This document shows positions 41,561-53,971 of a stretch of DNA of 64,000 nucleotides, piece by piece. Position numbers and translations under genes: made by a program. Position 1 is the stretch's first letter. The number at the start of each line of letters is the position of its first letter. The DNA lies in the NCBI RefSeq assembly GCF_016920785.2, contig NW_024609839.1:18353085-18417084 (forward strand), written 5' to 3'. Below the pieces are notes generated by a model that was not told where the DNA came from, did no database searches, and was given only the letters and a program-made list of their open reading frames with translations. Source of the DNA: Ixodes scapularis (lineage: Eukaryota > Arthropoda > Arachnida > Ixodida > Ixodidae).

Positions 41561-43084
41561 CAGAGCCCGTTTGCTCAAAGCTGGTTAACTAATCGCGGTT
41601 AACCGGATTTCCCTACGAGGGGGAATTTCGTGTCACGTGACCGGCAGTGTAAGGACGGCGGAGAAACATGGCGGTGCCCCAGTGAGTGAGTGCTCCTCGC
41701 TTTGGAGCTAATATGTCGTTGTAGCTGCAATATCGGGCGTGTTAGTCATGCACGACTGGTGCAGGAGGCTTTCGCCTTGCCATACATCACTTAAATTGCA
41801 AAGCATGAGCAATGACATCGCCGCATTTTTTAGATAGACTTTCGACTCTGGCCATTCCTAAGCCTAAATAAAAGCGATAGTTGTCGACATGGAAACGTCT
41901 TTGGAAAGTGGATTGACATGACTCAATCGGCCGGGTATTGATAGCACACAAAAGCAGAGAGCGTTCCCATCAACGAGGTAGAGGGGCTTAGAGTGATAAA
42001 CCGGAAGTTCGGAAGTGGCACCCCCCCGGTTGCCGCCATATTTTACGCAAATGTGACCACTCGTCAAGTTACCTCCCAAGAGCCGTGACGTCACAGGTAA
42101 GATGGCAGCGCCGAGAGCTGGCGGATGCGAGTTTGTTCGGTGCGCGGTAGCCGTGATGTGCAGCTGCTTTCCGACGACTTCGGGCTTCTTCGTGCTCGGT
42201 GACGCAGGTATAATGTGAATATATGAAGGAATGAGACTTCATGCCGTTTTTGTGCAAGGTCGCTCTGGATCATCTGGATATTAACGCCTGTGAGACAGCA
42301 TCAGCTCTGCATCGCCGTACCGGTGCTTAGATTCCAGGATGTGTCCGAGGATCGATAGAACTTTGAGTGCTTTTAACATGAAATTTTCGCATTCTCTTAG
42401 CTTTGTTTGAACGTTGAAATATCTGAGAAGCTACGCGAAATGTATACGTCGCGTTAGAGCCTAGGGGAAGTTGTTTCAGCCCTCCGTCACCGAACAACCA
42501 TAGCAACTTTTAGCGAGGAAGCTCCTGCGGTTTTAACCTTTTGTGCTAATCCACGATTCTACATTCGATCGCTTTTCTTACTTCTTTTTTTTGGTATGTG
42601 TGAGTGCAAAGTGCACCCTTATTTTCAGCTACGAGGTTGGCGTTTCATTGAGTATGGGGAAGAATAAATCGTTGCAAGCACCTGCTTCAAAGCTATTCGA
42701 CTTGCTATAAGAACAACTGTTTTGGTGCATGCATAGATTAACTGCGCATTTTTTCTGCTTTGTAGGATTTATTGCAGCTATACTCTTTTCCATCAAGCGT
42801 GCAATGTACAAGCCGGTCAATTATTTCATTGTTCTAATTACCTGGATAAGATGATTCATATTTGTGTTCATCCCTTGCCTGGAGAGCAGTCTTGTTGAAA
42901 AATGTTGACTACCATTCCTTTTGGTCTCTTCAATAGACTCTTTTTAAAAGTGTGGGCTGTCTATACTTCGCATCACCGTAACTTGGAAAAGGCCAACCGC
43001 CACAGCCCCCTCTAGCCAATCAGAGAGACGGAGCGAAGGTGTGTGACAAATCTGTGCAGACGAGCACTCTGGTGATATGCTGTC

Positions 43085-43723
43085 ATGTGCCTCTCTCCGA
43101 TGTGTGTATTGACTCACCGAGACCGTAGCCTTTGCCGTCTGCCAAATTCTGATGAAACAAATTACAGTAGCTACTGCTGTAATTACCCCAGGCTTTCATA
43201 CTTTGGGTATTTTTTCGGCAAGAATGTTATGTCCGCCATCCCTGTAAATTCGGCTCAGCACCTATTGGATTCGAATGCTGCATTGGCGTTCGACGTGAAC
43301 TGGGGCCCATTCGTGTGCTTTGCGCCGAAAAAAATGGTGACGGTTGTGTTGCTTGATAAGGTTATGCAAAGGGTCTATTGTGTCATACATATAGGAAGTG
43401 TCATGCTATATAACAATGCATCAACACATACTATTAAACTATATGCTCAGAGGTGTGTTTGTTTTTCCAATTACCAAGTTACAGCAGTGTGCTTTAATGC
43501 TATTATCATGTGTCTAGTTTTAAGTATCCTCTCTGCAATGCCTACGAAGGCCCCTGGAAGGAATAAATTAATAAATAACATTTTCACATCACTAGAGTTG
43601 GTTTTCGGATGCACCACATGTTCAGGAAAGGTTGAACGAGTGCAGCCCCTTGCAAGAGGTCTGCCAGTCTGGTATGACACCCTAATTAATATTGAAGGGT
43701 CACAGAAGCGAGTGTCCTCCTAA
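43085..43723 (+). other. Open frame of 212 residues, not recognised
   Basis: The translated sequence is cysteine- and hydrophobic-rich and resembles no family I know. Its last third overlaps a LINE-type 3' tail (CCTACGAAGGCCCCTGGAAG, then AATAAATTAATAAATAA at about 43540-43580). The frame is therefore probably fortuitous. Confidence 0.25.
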
Positions 43724-44439
43724 GGTCCAGAGCGTACAATGGACACAATTCTCGGTGTGTAGACTCTCAAGGCATGAAGGCAAGCGGAAATATGTTTATC
43801 TGGTTAGTGTATCAAATATGTTTATTTCCACTTGATTACATAATTATTGAGTCTTAGTAAATGGTTCCATAACGAGTTCTTTCTGCGACAGTCTCGTGTC
43901 AGGCGTTCAGTCGTAGTACCTGTGGACATTGTCGTCGGATGACGCTCCTGGCACGTCGGTGTTCAGTTTGGTCGAGTGGCAACTTTGACCGACTGATGCT
44001 GTCTTGTAATCATACATCATGTGCGGCCACTGACGTCTGATGCACTGAAGCTGCAGGGCTGGCTTCTAATCCGAAAATTTTCCTGGTAGTTTTCGGCATC
44101 AATGTAGCAAGCTCGGGCATGTATTGCTTACGTGGCTGTGCCTTTTGCTGTACCGTTCACTTGAAACCTGGCAACAATTTTTGTTTGCTATCCAAGTCTG
44201 GTGATGCTTGCAGTTCACTTTTGCAAGCAACCAACCATTCTATTCCTTTAAGTCACTCAGGGGCATTCTCCCTCAAAGTTGGAAATTGTGTGCTTCGTGG
44301 AGTGGACACAGAAAATTGGTGTCAGCAAATTTTTAGGTATTGTCCTTGGACGACAACCGATACCAAATCCACTGTCACTGCATCGCCGCTCACCTGCTTT
44401 GTCGTGCTTACCTCTTGTTGAGGTGATGGACATGAGGAG

Positions 44440-45900
44440 CTTTGGGGTAATCAGGGATTCAGAATCTTCGATTCAGCACCTTCGGCATCAGGGACAAAGG
44501 TCGCCGAAGGTAATCCTTAATCTCCCGTGGTCGCTCCTCGAGACGTAATCGAGGGTCGTTTGGGACAAACCCTCGCCGACCAATTCATTGGTACGGGCTG
44601 CTTTGGTAGACATGGTCGGCTTCATGCAGTGGTAGCAAAGTGGTTTTCGGTCGCACATTCGCATCACCTACATTTTCCTCGGTGTACTTTGTTGAGCACA
44701 GTCCTACACACGATGTCGGGAATGCTTCGGCGTTAGAGTGTCTCATTGAATGGGCATTGAATACTAAGGGGCAGCCGGTGGCGGTCGTCGTGCCATTGTG
44801 GCGTAAGTTGCCCTTGGTTTGTCAGATGCCGCTTCGCTCGCAGAAGTCTCGGTTGAAATACCTGTCAAACTTGTTCCGAAACAATCTCGGCAATCAAAAT
44901 AAAAGCCAGGCAACTGATGGCAGGAAGGTAGCTTCCTGATCTCCTCCCAGACAATGTCGTGGGTGATGTCGTGGATGCCTGGGAGGCTGGCGTCGAAGTA
45001 GTAGCTGGACAACTCGAGTGTCGAGACGCCGGGAAGTTGTTCATAGTGGCAGGCTTGGGCATGCAGTGCGCATTCCATGTTGGAAGCCTCAGTGATATGA
45101 ACACTTCGACTGTTGTTGGGGGGTTGCGGGCAAGGCTGCCGAAGGTGTTGTCCCTCACGTGAGGCGCATGGATTCTTAGGTTTTGTCTTCTGTAACATCA
45201 AGGTCGGCGTGGGCGTGGGCGCTCGATCAAGCGCAAAACATCCTCCACGAGTGCGGTGGCGCTCTCATTGCGGCAGTGTCCTGGACAGAATCAAGAATGC
45301 GGCTCTCTTTCGTTGATGTTGGCTGACAGATGCGCGCTTCAGCTCGATCTTGCAAACTTCCCCATGACGTTAAGGAGGATCCATGGTTCTCAGACCAGCG
45401 CCGGCAGTTGCTTCCACGAGAAGTATAGGTTCTGCAGGAGCTGGTTGTCTGTCCACCCAATGTGGCGGGCGACACTGTCACATCGTTCAATCCAGTCCTT
45501 GACGTCTTCATACAGCTTGCGTGAAAAACCGTCGGAGTGTGATTTGCGACGGGCATGCAAACAATGGTGGGAGGGGACATGGTTTGCTGCTACAGGTTTG
45601 TCATTGTTGGCTTAGTCAGCTTCGGATTTTCTGACAGGAGACCGAATTCCGGTGGTTTTTCCTTGTAGCAGCAACTGGCTTGGATTTCAGGTGCTTCGTG
45701 GTGTATTTCCGAGGTTACTCCTTGTGGTACTCGGTCGTCTTGCGGTTGTTCTGCCAGGCTCGGGTCAGGACTTTGCCTACGGCTCGACGGGGGTATAAGA
45801 CGGAGAATAGTCCGCCAGCCGTGTCCCATTATCGGGTAACTCGGCTGAAGAGCCGCCGGGTTCACACAGAGTGAAGGGCTACGGGTAAAGTGCCCAGCAC
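44440..45900 (-). pseudogene. Gypsy-3 gag relic, related to Gypsy-2
   Basis: On the minus strand, in shifting frames, KLYEDVKDWIERCDSVARHI and GWTDNQLLQNLYF parallel the Gypsy-2 capsid pattern YEDVEDWLLQYEQVAQRNGW. Farther on, PLCYHCMKP (near 44640-44610) matches the start of the Gypsy-2 knuckle PLCYHCGEAHH. CCCAGCACCTCCACC near 45893-45907 resembles the primer-site region of Gypsy-2. Stops are frequent. The stretch that corresponds to the foldback insertion site in Gypsy-2 (GGCGTTAGAGTGTCTCATTG, near 44733) is uninterrupted here. Confidence 0.6.
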
Positions 45901-46310
45901 CTCCACCTGAACATACGATTACAGCTGAGCATGACCTGCAGTGTCCCAGAATAGTGAATATTGATAGAAGATAGGACTGAAACAAGGATCCGTGACAGTA
46001 TAACAAAACTATCAGAAGAGAATCTATCCTGACCACTGAAGAAGCTGCATTGCTTTAGTGGCATTCTGTCCGAATAAATCCTCTCCTTCGGGGTTTGGTG
46101 ACTGCCGTGGACGAACTGAACTGAAATGGATGTGGGACCACTTTTCTGGTAATGAGCCAGTGCAGACTGTTGCCACAAAGCGGCGTGAGCTGGGTACGTA
46201 ACACGCTCGGTGAAATGTCCGGACAGCTTGCAATTCGCGTAACGAGTGTGGATGAAACGTTTGTGGTGACGAAACGTGCGACAGACCAGCGGGATCAATA
46301 CCAACTGCAA

Positions 46311-46546
46311 CACCTGTGCTCCGTGAAAGTGCACGTCTACGCCGGCACAATTTCGGAAGCAGCACAGCATCACCTAAAGCATGGCACAGGAACTACCAGC
46401 TTGAAGGCAGCTCTTCGGTGCGCGGCACACCTGTGCTCCGTGAAAGTGCACTTCTACGCCGGAACAATTTGTAAGCAGCACAGCATCATTCAGCACGGCA
46501 CGGGAACTACCAGCTTCAAGGCAGCCTTCCGGTGCGCCGCACAACC
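46311..46546. repeat. Tandem duplication, about 117-bp unit
   Basis: CACCTGTGCTCCGTGAAAGT begins at 46311 and again at 46428. Both units continue through CTACGCCGG.ACAATTT and GGAACTACCAGCTT.AAGGCAG. A shorter repeat (GACCAGCGAAATGCACAC twice) lies near 46780-46820. Confidence 0.85.
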
Positions 46547-47961
46547 GAAGTGAGCCCTCGGTTATTTGATCGAAGCTGCACCGCGATTGCACACCGCCAA
46601 GCACGACTCACGCAATTTCCGTCGCTAAACTGTGTATCCAAATATATTGCACACGCTTCACTGCAAACCTCGAAGATTCCGATGGTCAACGAGAGCACAG
46701 AAACGTCGCCTTAAATTTTATCCTAGCGGTATCCGAATCAATCCGAGGTCCGAACAACGTAGGTCAGATTGTCTCGGTCACCAGCGAAATGCACACGGTG
46801 ACCAGCGAAATGCACACCGTTTCTCCGTATTTTCACCTTATACCTACGTCAAACACCACGCTGAACTCTGAACTCGCTTTCGACCGGCCTCATATCACGG
46901 CTTCCGCGTCTGAAATCAACTCGCCGAGACGAACGACAACCAACAAAGCATCCGACAAGCTCCGGCACAGCTGGGGCCAGCCGCTCCATGGGCGCTGCCA
47001 TCTTTCCTGTGACGTCACGTATTTGGTTTGGTCATGTGACGTGTGGTCAAATTTGCGTACAATGGGAGCCGCCTTATGAGGGTCACTTTCGAGTGCAGAC
47101 CGGAACCCCGGTTTATCGCTCTAAGCCCCTCTACCTCGTTGGTTCCCATAGACCTTTTGCTAAATTTCAAAAGCACCGAGGTGCATGCTACGAGTGTTGT
47201 TACACGCGCTGCACCTGCTGGCGTCTGCAGTAATAACTGTTCTGAAGCAAAAAGCCTAAAACAAATTTTGCCGTGCACGCGCGTTTGTCAAATATTTATT
47301 ATGATTATTTACTTCAAATCTTTTATAAGTGGAAGGCCAGTGGGCGCGGATCGTAGAATTACACTTCCAGCATTCTTCTCGATGTTCGGGTAATTTACTA
47401 TTAGGTTAATTTTCAGTGGAGAGGAGTTACAAATTTTTCAATTTATTACGGTGTTATATAGAGTTCTTACATGCTGGCCAACCATGCTACCGATGTACCG
47501 CCCGCCTTTCACTGCTCACTTCGTTCTCATCGTTTCTAGGACTCAACTTCGTCGTCCTCTTGCGAACTCGGAAGAAAATTTCAACGAGACTTTTCTTCAC
47601 TTCATACAGCCAAATATTCAAAAAAATTCCGAAAGGGTTGTTTTAGTTTTACCCTGCCGATTATTTTTACCACGAGCAATAAAAATTGTTTCTTAAACTC
47701 AAATGTATGCCGCGCTGCGTCGCGAAAACCCGGTAGCGCGCATTTTTTAAGTCCCCCCATTTCGGGAACCTTTCCACTGAAGCCACGTATACTCGCTAAA
47801 GCCAGTAGGGGGCACCAGCTACCACCACATATTAAAACACGGAGCTCTCGCTCATCCAGCCCTCGTCAAACTTGGCTAGGTACTTGTAGGTACGTAGTTG
47901 GGAAGGGCGGTAAACTTTTAACTGCGGTTAAAGTTAGCGGGCTTCGAGCAAACGGGCCCAG

Positions 47962-50470
47962 GTGGTAATGGGAAATCGTTTTATTCATTTTAAAATTACT
48001 TTTCGTGCATTTACGGACAAAAGACTGCTGTTTGTGAGCTGCTGTCATAAAGGAGACGACGTCTATACAAATAGGCGCTAAAATTTCGCTTCCGCACCCT
48101 TTTAAAGGAAAGCAAAAAACTACTGCACTCTATTTTTTTTTTTTTACAAGAGCTACAGGGAGACTGCAATGATAAAAACATAAGAACGCGACACCTATCT
48201 TCTGAAACGCACAAGCAGTCAACAAGAAATTCTATTGAAAAATCTCCATAGTCGTGGAAAGTTAGTCATATTTGAGATATTTGGAGTCGGAGCAAAATGT
48301 CAGCTGAACGGCTGTTGAGGTCGCAGGTATTTATGATGAAAACGTTTTTTTAGAAGCAAACAACGAAGGAGAAATAATTATTTTCGCAACAATGCGATTC
48401 GCTGAAAGCACCCGTCATGAACGAAGAAGATAATAATAAACCATATTATTATGATTACTATTATTATTATGATCATGTTTATTACGAACGAAAAAGATGC
48501 CAGCTCCTTCGCGGACAGGCAGCCGTTAATGAAGCTTCGTGGCACGTGCTGGTGCACACTGGTTCTTCGCCATAGGGTATGAAGCGAGGAGGCCAATGAA
48601 GACAGCGGCCGTCTTGTAAACGCCAAATTACCGGGAAGCCGCCGCTGGGCGGTCATCTTGCGCGCCGACTATATTTCATTCACCCCTAAGATAAGACTGT
48701 GGTGGAGCCTACGTACATCATACATCTCTCTTTCGCCACAAGATCACGCTCCCGCTCATACCCACGCGCAGAGAACTGGGTTAGGCGATGAAAGAGAGGC
48801 GGCTGATTGGTACGGTGGGGACGTAGTTCCCACTGCAGTCTCGGCTTTGGGGTGAACGGAGTATAGGGCAGCATGTCTCAATGCAATGAAATTTCGTGAA
48901 GTCCAAAAACGGGTACAACAGAGCGACTGGCCGAAGGAAAAAGATAAGACGGTTTGAAAGGCCACGTCTTGCGGGGCCGACGGGTAAACTGAACGATCAA
49001 GAGCGTTGGAACACTTAGAGGAAACTCAGGGGCTTATTTACTGCCCTGAAAGAACATGAAGGAACCTCAAAACCTTATATATAGCCTTAAAAAACTGAAC
49101 GAGCACGAGCGCAAGAACGTCGTGAAAAAAAAAAAAAAAAAACCCGGGGGCTCTTTTTCTGTCCAGGAAAGAGTTAAACAGTCGAAAGAACGGGATGGGC
49201 CAACAGACTCGGCCAACGCACCAAAAGGTAGTAGCGGCGGACGCATCAAAATGTAGTGAACCTCTAATAGAAAGGCGACGATATTGATGGTTCGGCAGAA
49301 CATCAAAACTGAAGAACAGGAACGGCGAAAGAGGCGAGAGTTCGGGCTCCAGCTGGCGATTATAACAGCACAAATAACTTCCGTGACGACGCAACACTCT
49401 AGTAAAAGCCAATTACTACACTGCCACTAAACTGGAACCCGCTACTTAATTGTAAAGTTAAAGGCTACGTACGGTAGTGTCGAAAGATCACAAGAATGAT
49501 TGGTACAGCTCAGAATTTCATCTAGTCCGAGATGAGGAAAACCGTACGGGCGACACAGTCACAAACATCTGACCATGTTTACCCTGCCGATCCTCGGTCT
49601 CGGTGTTCAATAGTTCAATACAATCAGATATACAACAATTGATTTTTTTTTATATAAGCTGAACAATAAAATACGGCAAAAATAATATCCTTAACTAATT
49701 GCTGCAAATACTCACGTCAAGGCCGTCAAGCCAAGCGTCGATCGCTGTTGACCAGTGTTGCTGCTCTCGCTGACAAACTTTTGTCAGGGAGAGCAGCGAC
49801 ACTTTTGTCAGCGAATTGCACAACAGATGCGATCTTGGCATATCTTGAAGGACCACGAAAGCTAAAGGAAAACATCTTTTATATTCGTTTTATAGTTTTC
49901 TCAGTTACTAATATCATTTACGACTGCCTGCACGTAAATATCGGATTCGAAACTGACCACCCTGTCGTAACCTGCAGAAAAGTGGTCGTTCCATAGCGGT
50001 TTGGGGTCGACACTTTGCCCAAAGGCTTGTCATTTGCTTTTTGAGGTCGTCAAAGCCCCAAAACACTATTCTGACTAACCAGGGTAGTCATTTTTTCTTA
50101 GAGTGTACGTTCCCCTGCTTTTGAGCGCGGCGCGCTGTTCGCCAAATTCAGTCACGTGATGAGCGGGATCAACATGCCGTGCAGGAAAGATGGCGCTACG
50201 GAGATGAACGCGCTAAACTCCCTTGATAAAATTCACCCTTTCAAGTACCGCCAACCATTGTTGTAGGAACGCGCGAGACACGTGCCAGGAGCGGGTGCTC
50301 CGCCGCCATTCGCTTTCGAGATCCGTTCATTTCAGTACTGCGCCGCCCTTTGCTTCCAAGGGCCGCTCGAGACACGAGCCTCGTGGACTGGCGCATTTGA
50401 CGCTACTTGCAAGACAGACAGAAACACATCGAGGGGCTTTAGAACGCGCAACTCTGGCTCCCGGAGGGAG
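47962..50470. other. No recognised gene
   Basis: Low-complexity ATT-rich sequence lies at about 48425-48480 and an A-run at 49126-49142. Apart from the miniature element at 48674-48861, I see no gene or element. Confidence 0.45.
48674..48861. mobile_element. Miniature inverted-repeat element, copy B
   Basis: It has the same ends as copy A (33393-33573): CATTCACCCCTAAGATAAGA on the left and, on the minus strand, CTCCGTTCACCCCAAAGCCG. GACTG..GTGG and CTACGT follow in both arms. TATA sits at both borders, consistent with a TA duplication. Confidence 0.65.
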
Positions 50471-50471
50471 C

Positions 50472-50650
50472 CTATACATTGTTTCATACTTAGCGTGCAA
50501 CGCTGTCAAAGCAACTGGCGCCAGCGCGTGGCTTCATCTCTGGTTTTTTTTTTTGCGCGAGAACGCGTGCAAATGATCAACGAGATCAAGCGCCAAGCTC
50601 GCGCCAGTAGCTTTGACAGCGTTGCACGCTAAGTATGAAACAGAGTATAG
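50472..50650. repeat. Hairpin, arms about 50 bp
   Basis: The outer part CTATAC.TTGTTTCATACTTAG and the inner part CGTGCAACGCTGTCAAAGC are repeated in inverted orientation at 50600-50650. The loop of about 80 bp contains a T-run. Confidence 0.75.
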
Positions 50651-53600
50651 ACAGGAACTCTAGCAGCAGCGGCAGCGAAATGGCATCTCATGAGTAGAGC
50701 AGGAAGCTGTTAAAGAAGGGGCATAACGTGCTGCCGTGCACCTGCGACGCGTCCGCATTGTTGTCGTCCACATCGTCGTCGCAGCGCATGCCCCAAAAAT
50801 GCTCGAGGACTACTTTATCTGGCATTTCAGGAGAAGCGAACACCGCCCGTCCACAGCTTTGATCGTGCTCAAAGCCCGTGAGCTCACGGGTACCCATAGA
50901 TGTGGCTTCACTGCCTGCGAAGAATGCGCGCGGATGCACCTTCAACGTCCATTCCACACAAGCAGAATCGTTGTTCCTGGAAGACGATAAATGGGAGCCA
51001 GTTGTGAGCATGCGCTGCGAACAACGTCCATCAATATGGCGCCCCGAAATCAGCTCGCCACGTCAGCTCCGCCACGGCTACTCCAAGAAGGCCTCGCTCG
51101 CACCGTCCACTTCCGGCTGACGCCTCTCCCAATCGGCGCGAGCAGACAACATCGTCCAGAGAAATACAATATTCGGATCATTATCCATCAGTATGAATCA
51201 CATATTTGGTTGCTGTACTAATCCGTGAAGCTCGCTCAAGAATTATTTTTGAAACTTCACATTTCCGTTCAGTATGAGCAACGGAGCAACCCTTTAAAGA
51301 AGAAAAGTCCCTTGCTTCAGTGCCTTCATGTGCACGCGAAGTTCGTTCCTGTTTCATGCCAGTATTGCATTTATGCGCAGGACGTTCGAGTTGCGGACAG
51401 TTTGCAAAGAGGTAGAATAGAAAAACTCTCACCGGATTGCCTTGAGACATTTGATTTAGCCGTTCAACAGGCTTGCTTCCCGAAATTATGAAAACCAATG
51501 ACTTGTTCTGGTAGCACCGTAATGGCCATATTGTACTAAGATGAAGGACTCTTCGCGGCATAAAAAGAAACGTTCAACGTTTTTAGTTAAATCTGTCGCA
51601 CTTTTAAAAATGTTTAGTGATGAATCCGCGGGAGCTTTATTCAAAACTGCGGAATTCGATCTTCGTCCGGAAGATTCGGAGGGTTCGAACTTAAATTAGG
51701 AATATTCAAAAATTTTACAAGTTGAAAATTAAAAAAAAAAAAAAGTGCGAATACTTGAAGTTTTTTAAACTTTGAGCTTCAAGAATTGTCAAATATTTTA
51801 ATATCTACAGAACCTTATCTTGAAAGAAAAAGTAATATTCGAGCCCCAGACTTTACAAAAAACATTCCTATCTTCAAGCGCATCACCTCGGCAGGGTTAG
51901 AAGTTTGAGAACTATTAAAAATATAACCGTAACAAGGCTAGAAATTCTTAAAATATTTCGATCTGAAAGTCCGAAAGGTTTTGCGGCATTTCCCTACAAA
52001 CACGGTTGTATTGAAACCCGTGTGCCGCAAAGAGGTCTACAAAACATGGAACGAGAACATCCGTGACGCAATCAACAGGGTACGCGTGCGTTAGAGACGG
52101 AAATTCTCCGTCCAGGAAGACGAAAGGTCAAACAAAACGCCGTAATAACTAAGATTGTTGAAGCGGCAAAGCAGCTCACAGATGTGAAACTCGAGCAGAA
52201 GGCAAAGCCCTCAAAATAAAATCGTACGTCAGTGTTTAATTCCCAAACTCCACTATCCTTAAAACCATTAAAAATTAAACGCATATTGCTTCGCTACTTT
52301 TTCCCTCCTTCCTCTTCCGGCTTTTCACAATGCCACATGCGGATTTTAGTGCAGGTGCCGTAGAACAGAATTGACGCAGAACTTTTATTTGAAATTTCAT
52401 TCAGTCAGAGGGAATCAGCTGGGCTGGAAATAATCGCCAAGCAAAGCGAAACAAAAGAACGTATTCCGGAAGAAACCAGCGGTCGTTATGACTAAGGTCG
52501 AGGGCGGAGCTTAAACCCAGCAATTCTTAGTTCCGGCTCCATGTCAAGCTGCTACACGTACCTTATTTTAATTAACGCCGATGCAGAAAAGTCAACTGGT
52601 TTTTTTTTTTTTGTGTGTTTTTCAAGCTTCCTATACACCTTTCCAAAAAACGCTCCTAGGCCGCCGCCATGTTGCTGATGCTGATGCGGCTGGTGCGACT
52701 CTCGCGCCCTCTATCAGCTAGAAGTTTTCTGCCACACTCTGGGACTGTGAAGACCCGCTCAGCGCGGTTCTCTACATGCATTTTAGCCGTTTTGCATTCG
52801 ACGTTTTCTCGCTCTCTTGAAAGTTTCCACTTCATTTTTTTATGCGTGCTGCCTACCCTTCTTGTGTTATCTTCCATTGTGAGAAATAAGGCTGGTAAGT
52901 GCCTGTCATTCAAGCTTTTCTGCTCGACATTCACGGGAAACGAAGCAGGTGAAGGACGTCGAACGACCCTCGACGCGATTTTGCGAACATTGTTCTCCCC
53001 CCTCCCAGAGATAATCCGCGTAGAATCCTCAGTCATCTCCAAAAATAGTATCCCGGGTTGGGGTGACAAACGGGTCAGTCGCGTTTGTTTCTTTACCTTG
53101 GTGCGGTTGTGAAAAAAAGGAAGCTCTCGCCGAAAAGTGCCCCAAACGAAGTCATCTCGGATTCCGTCCGATCGTCAAGATGTGACTGTCGTCGACTGTG
53201 ACTGTGTTATTTGAGATCTTTCTCAAATAAATTCTTTTTGGATAACGCTGCATTGTGTGGTATGTACGATATATTGTTCTAATGTTAACACTTCCTCAAT
53301 TGTATGTCCGTGTCCTGTCCATCGGTAAACACGTTATTTGTGAGCGTGAAAAATGCATGCCTTTCGGCCGTCTTCTGTTGCAATTTGTTTTTGACAGCAA
53401 AGCGCTTTGTCGCTTCACATGCGGCGAATCCCGCGGCGTCGTCAAAACTGATCGTAAGAAAAAAACAAATAACTAGAACTATACATTCCAGTCACACTCG
53501 TTCTGTCGCGCGCGTACCCAACAAAAACAGTTTACAGTTTCTTTTTTTTTTTTTTTTAGTGTGACACAATGCTTTCTCAATGCCCTCGGGAAAATACATG

Positions 53601-53971
53601 TACAATGAAACACAAAATATAGCGGGAGAAAACGAGAATTTAGCCGCCAGCAGCGTTTGAAACTGCGCCTACGCAGGCTGCGCCTATTGAAATCACAGTC
53701 CACTCGGTTAGGGTTAGGAGGGACGCCGGTGAGAGTCTAGCCTCAAACTCAGTGACTGGGCTCGAAAACGGATTATGGTCCCTGGGGTCGAGTGTTTTTT
53801 GGAAAGGTGTATACTCTTCGTGGGCCTCCACTGAATTTTTCGCAACCCCCACGGGGTCGCGACTCACCGCTAAGGACGCGCTGCCAAACATAGCTGCCTC
53901 TAGCACGCTCACTAGAGCCGCAGTTCCACCACTGGTATACACCAGATAGAGAAGACACCGAGTTTTTTTCT
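50651..53971. other. No recognised gene
   Basis: The longest frame (52669-53112, plus, 147 residues) begins at GCCGCCGCCATG and is followed by AATAAA at about 53226. Both strands are open over the same stretch and neither product is recognisable, so I do not call a gene. A short hairpin (TTATTTGAGATC and complement) lies near 53207-53231. Confidence 0.4.

Larger units (their letters stand above)
41561..47961. mobile_element. Region bounded by long inverted repeats, possible large TIR element
   Basis: The left end CAGAGCCCGTTTGCTCAAAG pairs with CTGGGCCCGTTTGCTCGAAG reading minus from 47961. Further in, 41960-42110 pairs with 46985-47135 (AACGAGGTAGAGGGGCTTAG, TACGCAAAT.TGACCAC, GTGACGTCACAGG.AAGATGG, CAGCGCC). 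Flanking bases do not give a clear duplication. The left end carries CATGGCGGTGCCCCAGTGAG near 41669, but no transposase is recognised inside. The interior contains a Gypsy gag relic and LINE tail pieces. It could also be two inverted copies of one repeat that lie here by chance. Confidence 0.45.

Noticed and set aside
41669..41690. ATGGCGGTGCCCCA followed by GTGAGTGAG, like a short first exon with a splice donor
   Set aside because: Only about five codons are present, with no identifiable downstream exon. CATGGCGG-type words recur in repeats of this window.
43085..43723. 212-residue frame as a real gene
   Set aside because: It runs through a LINE-type tail and has no recognisable domain. 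Kept only as a low-confidence note.
52669..53112. 147-residue plus frame starting in a Kozak-like GCCGCCGCCATG with AATAAA downstream
   Set aside because: The opposite strand is open over nearly the same span, the product resembles nothing known, and no splice or domain evidence supports a host gene.
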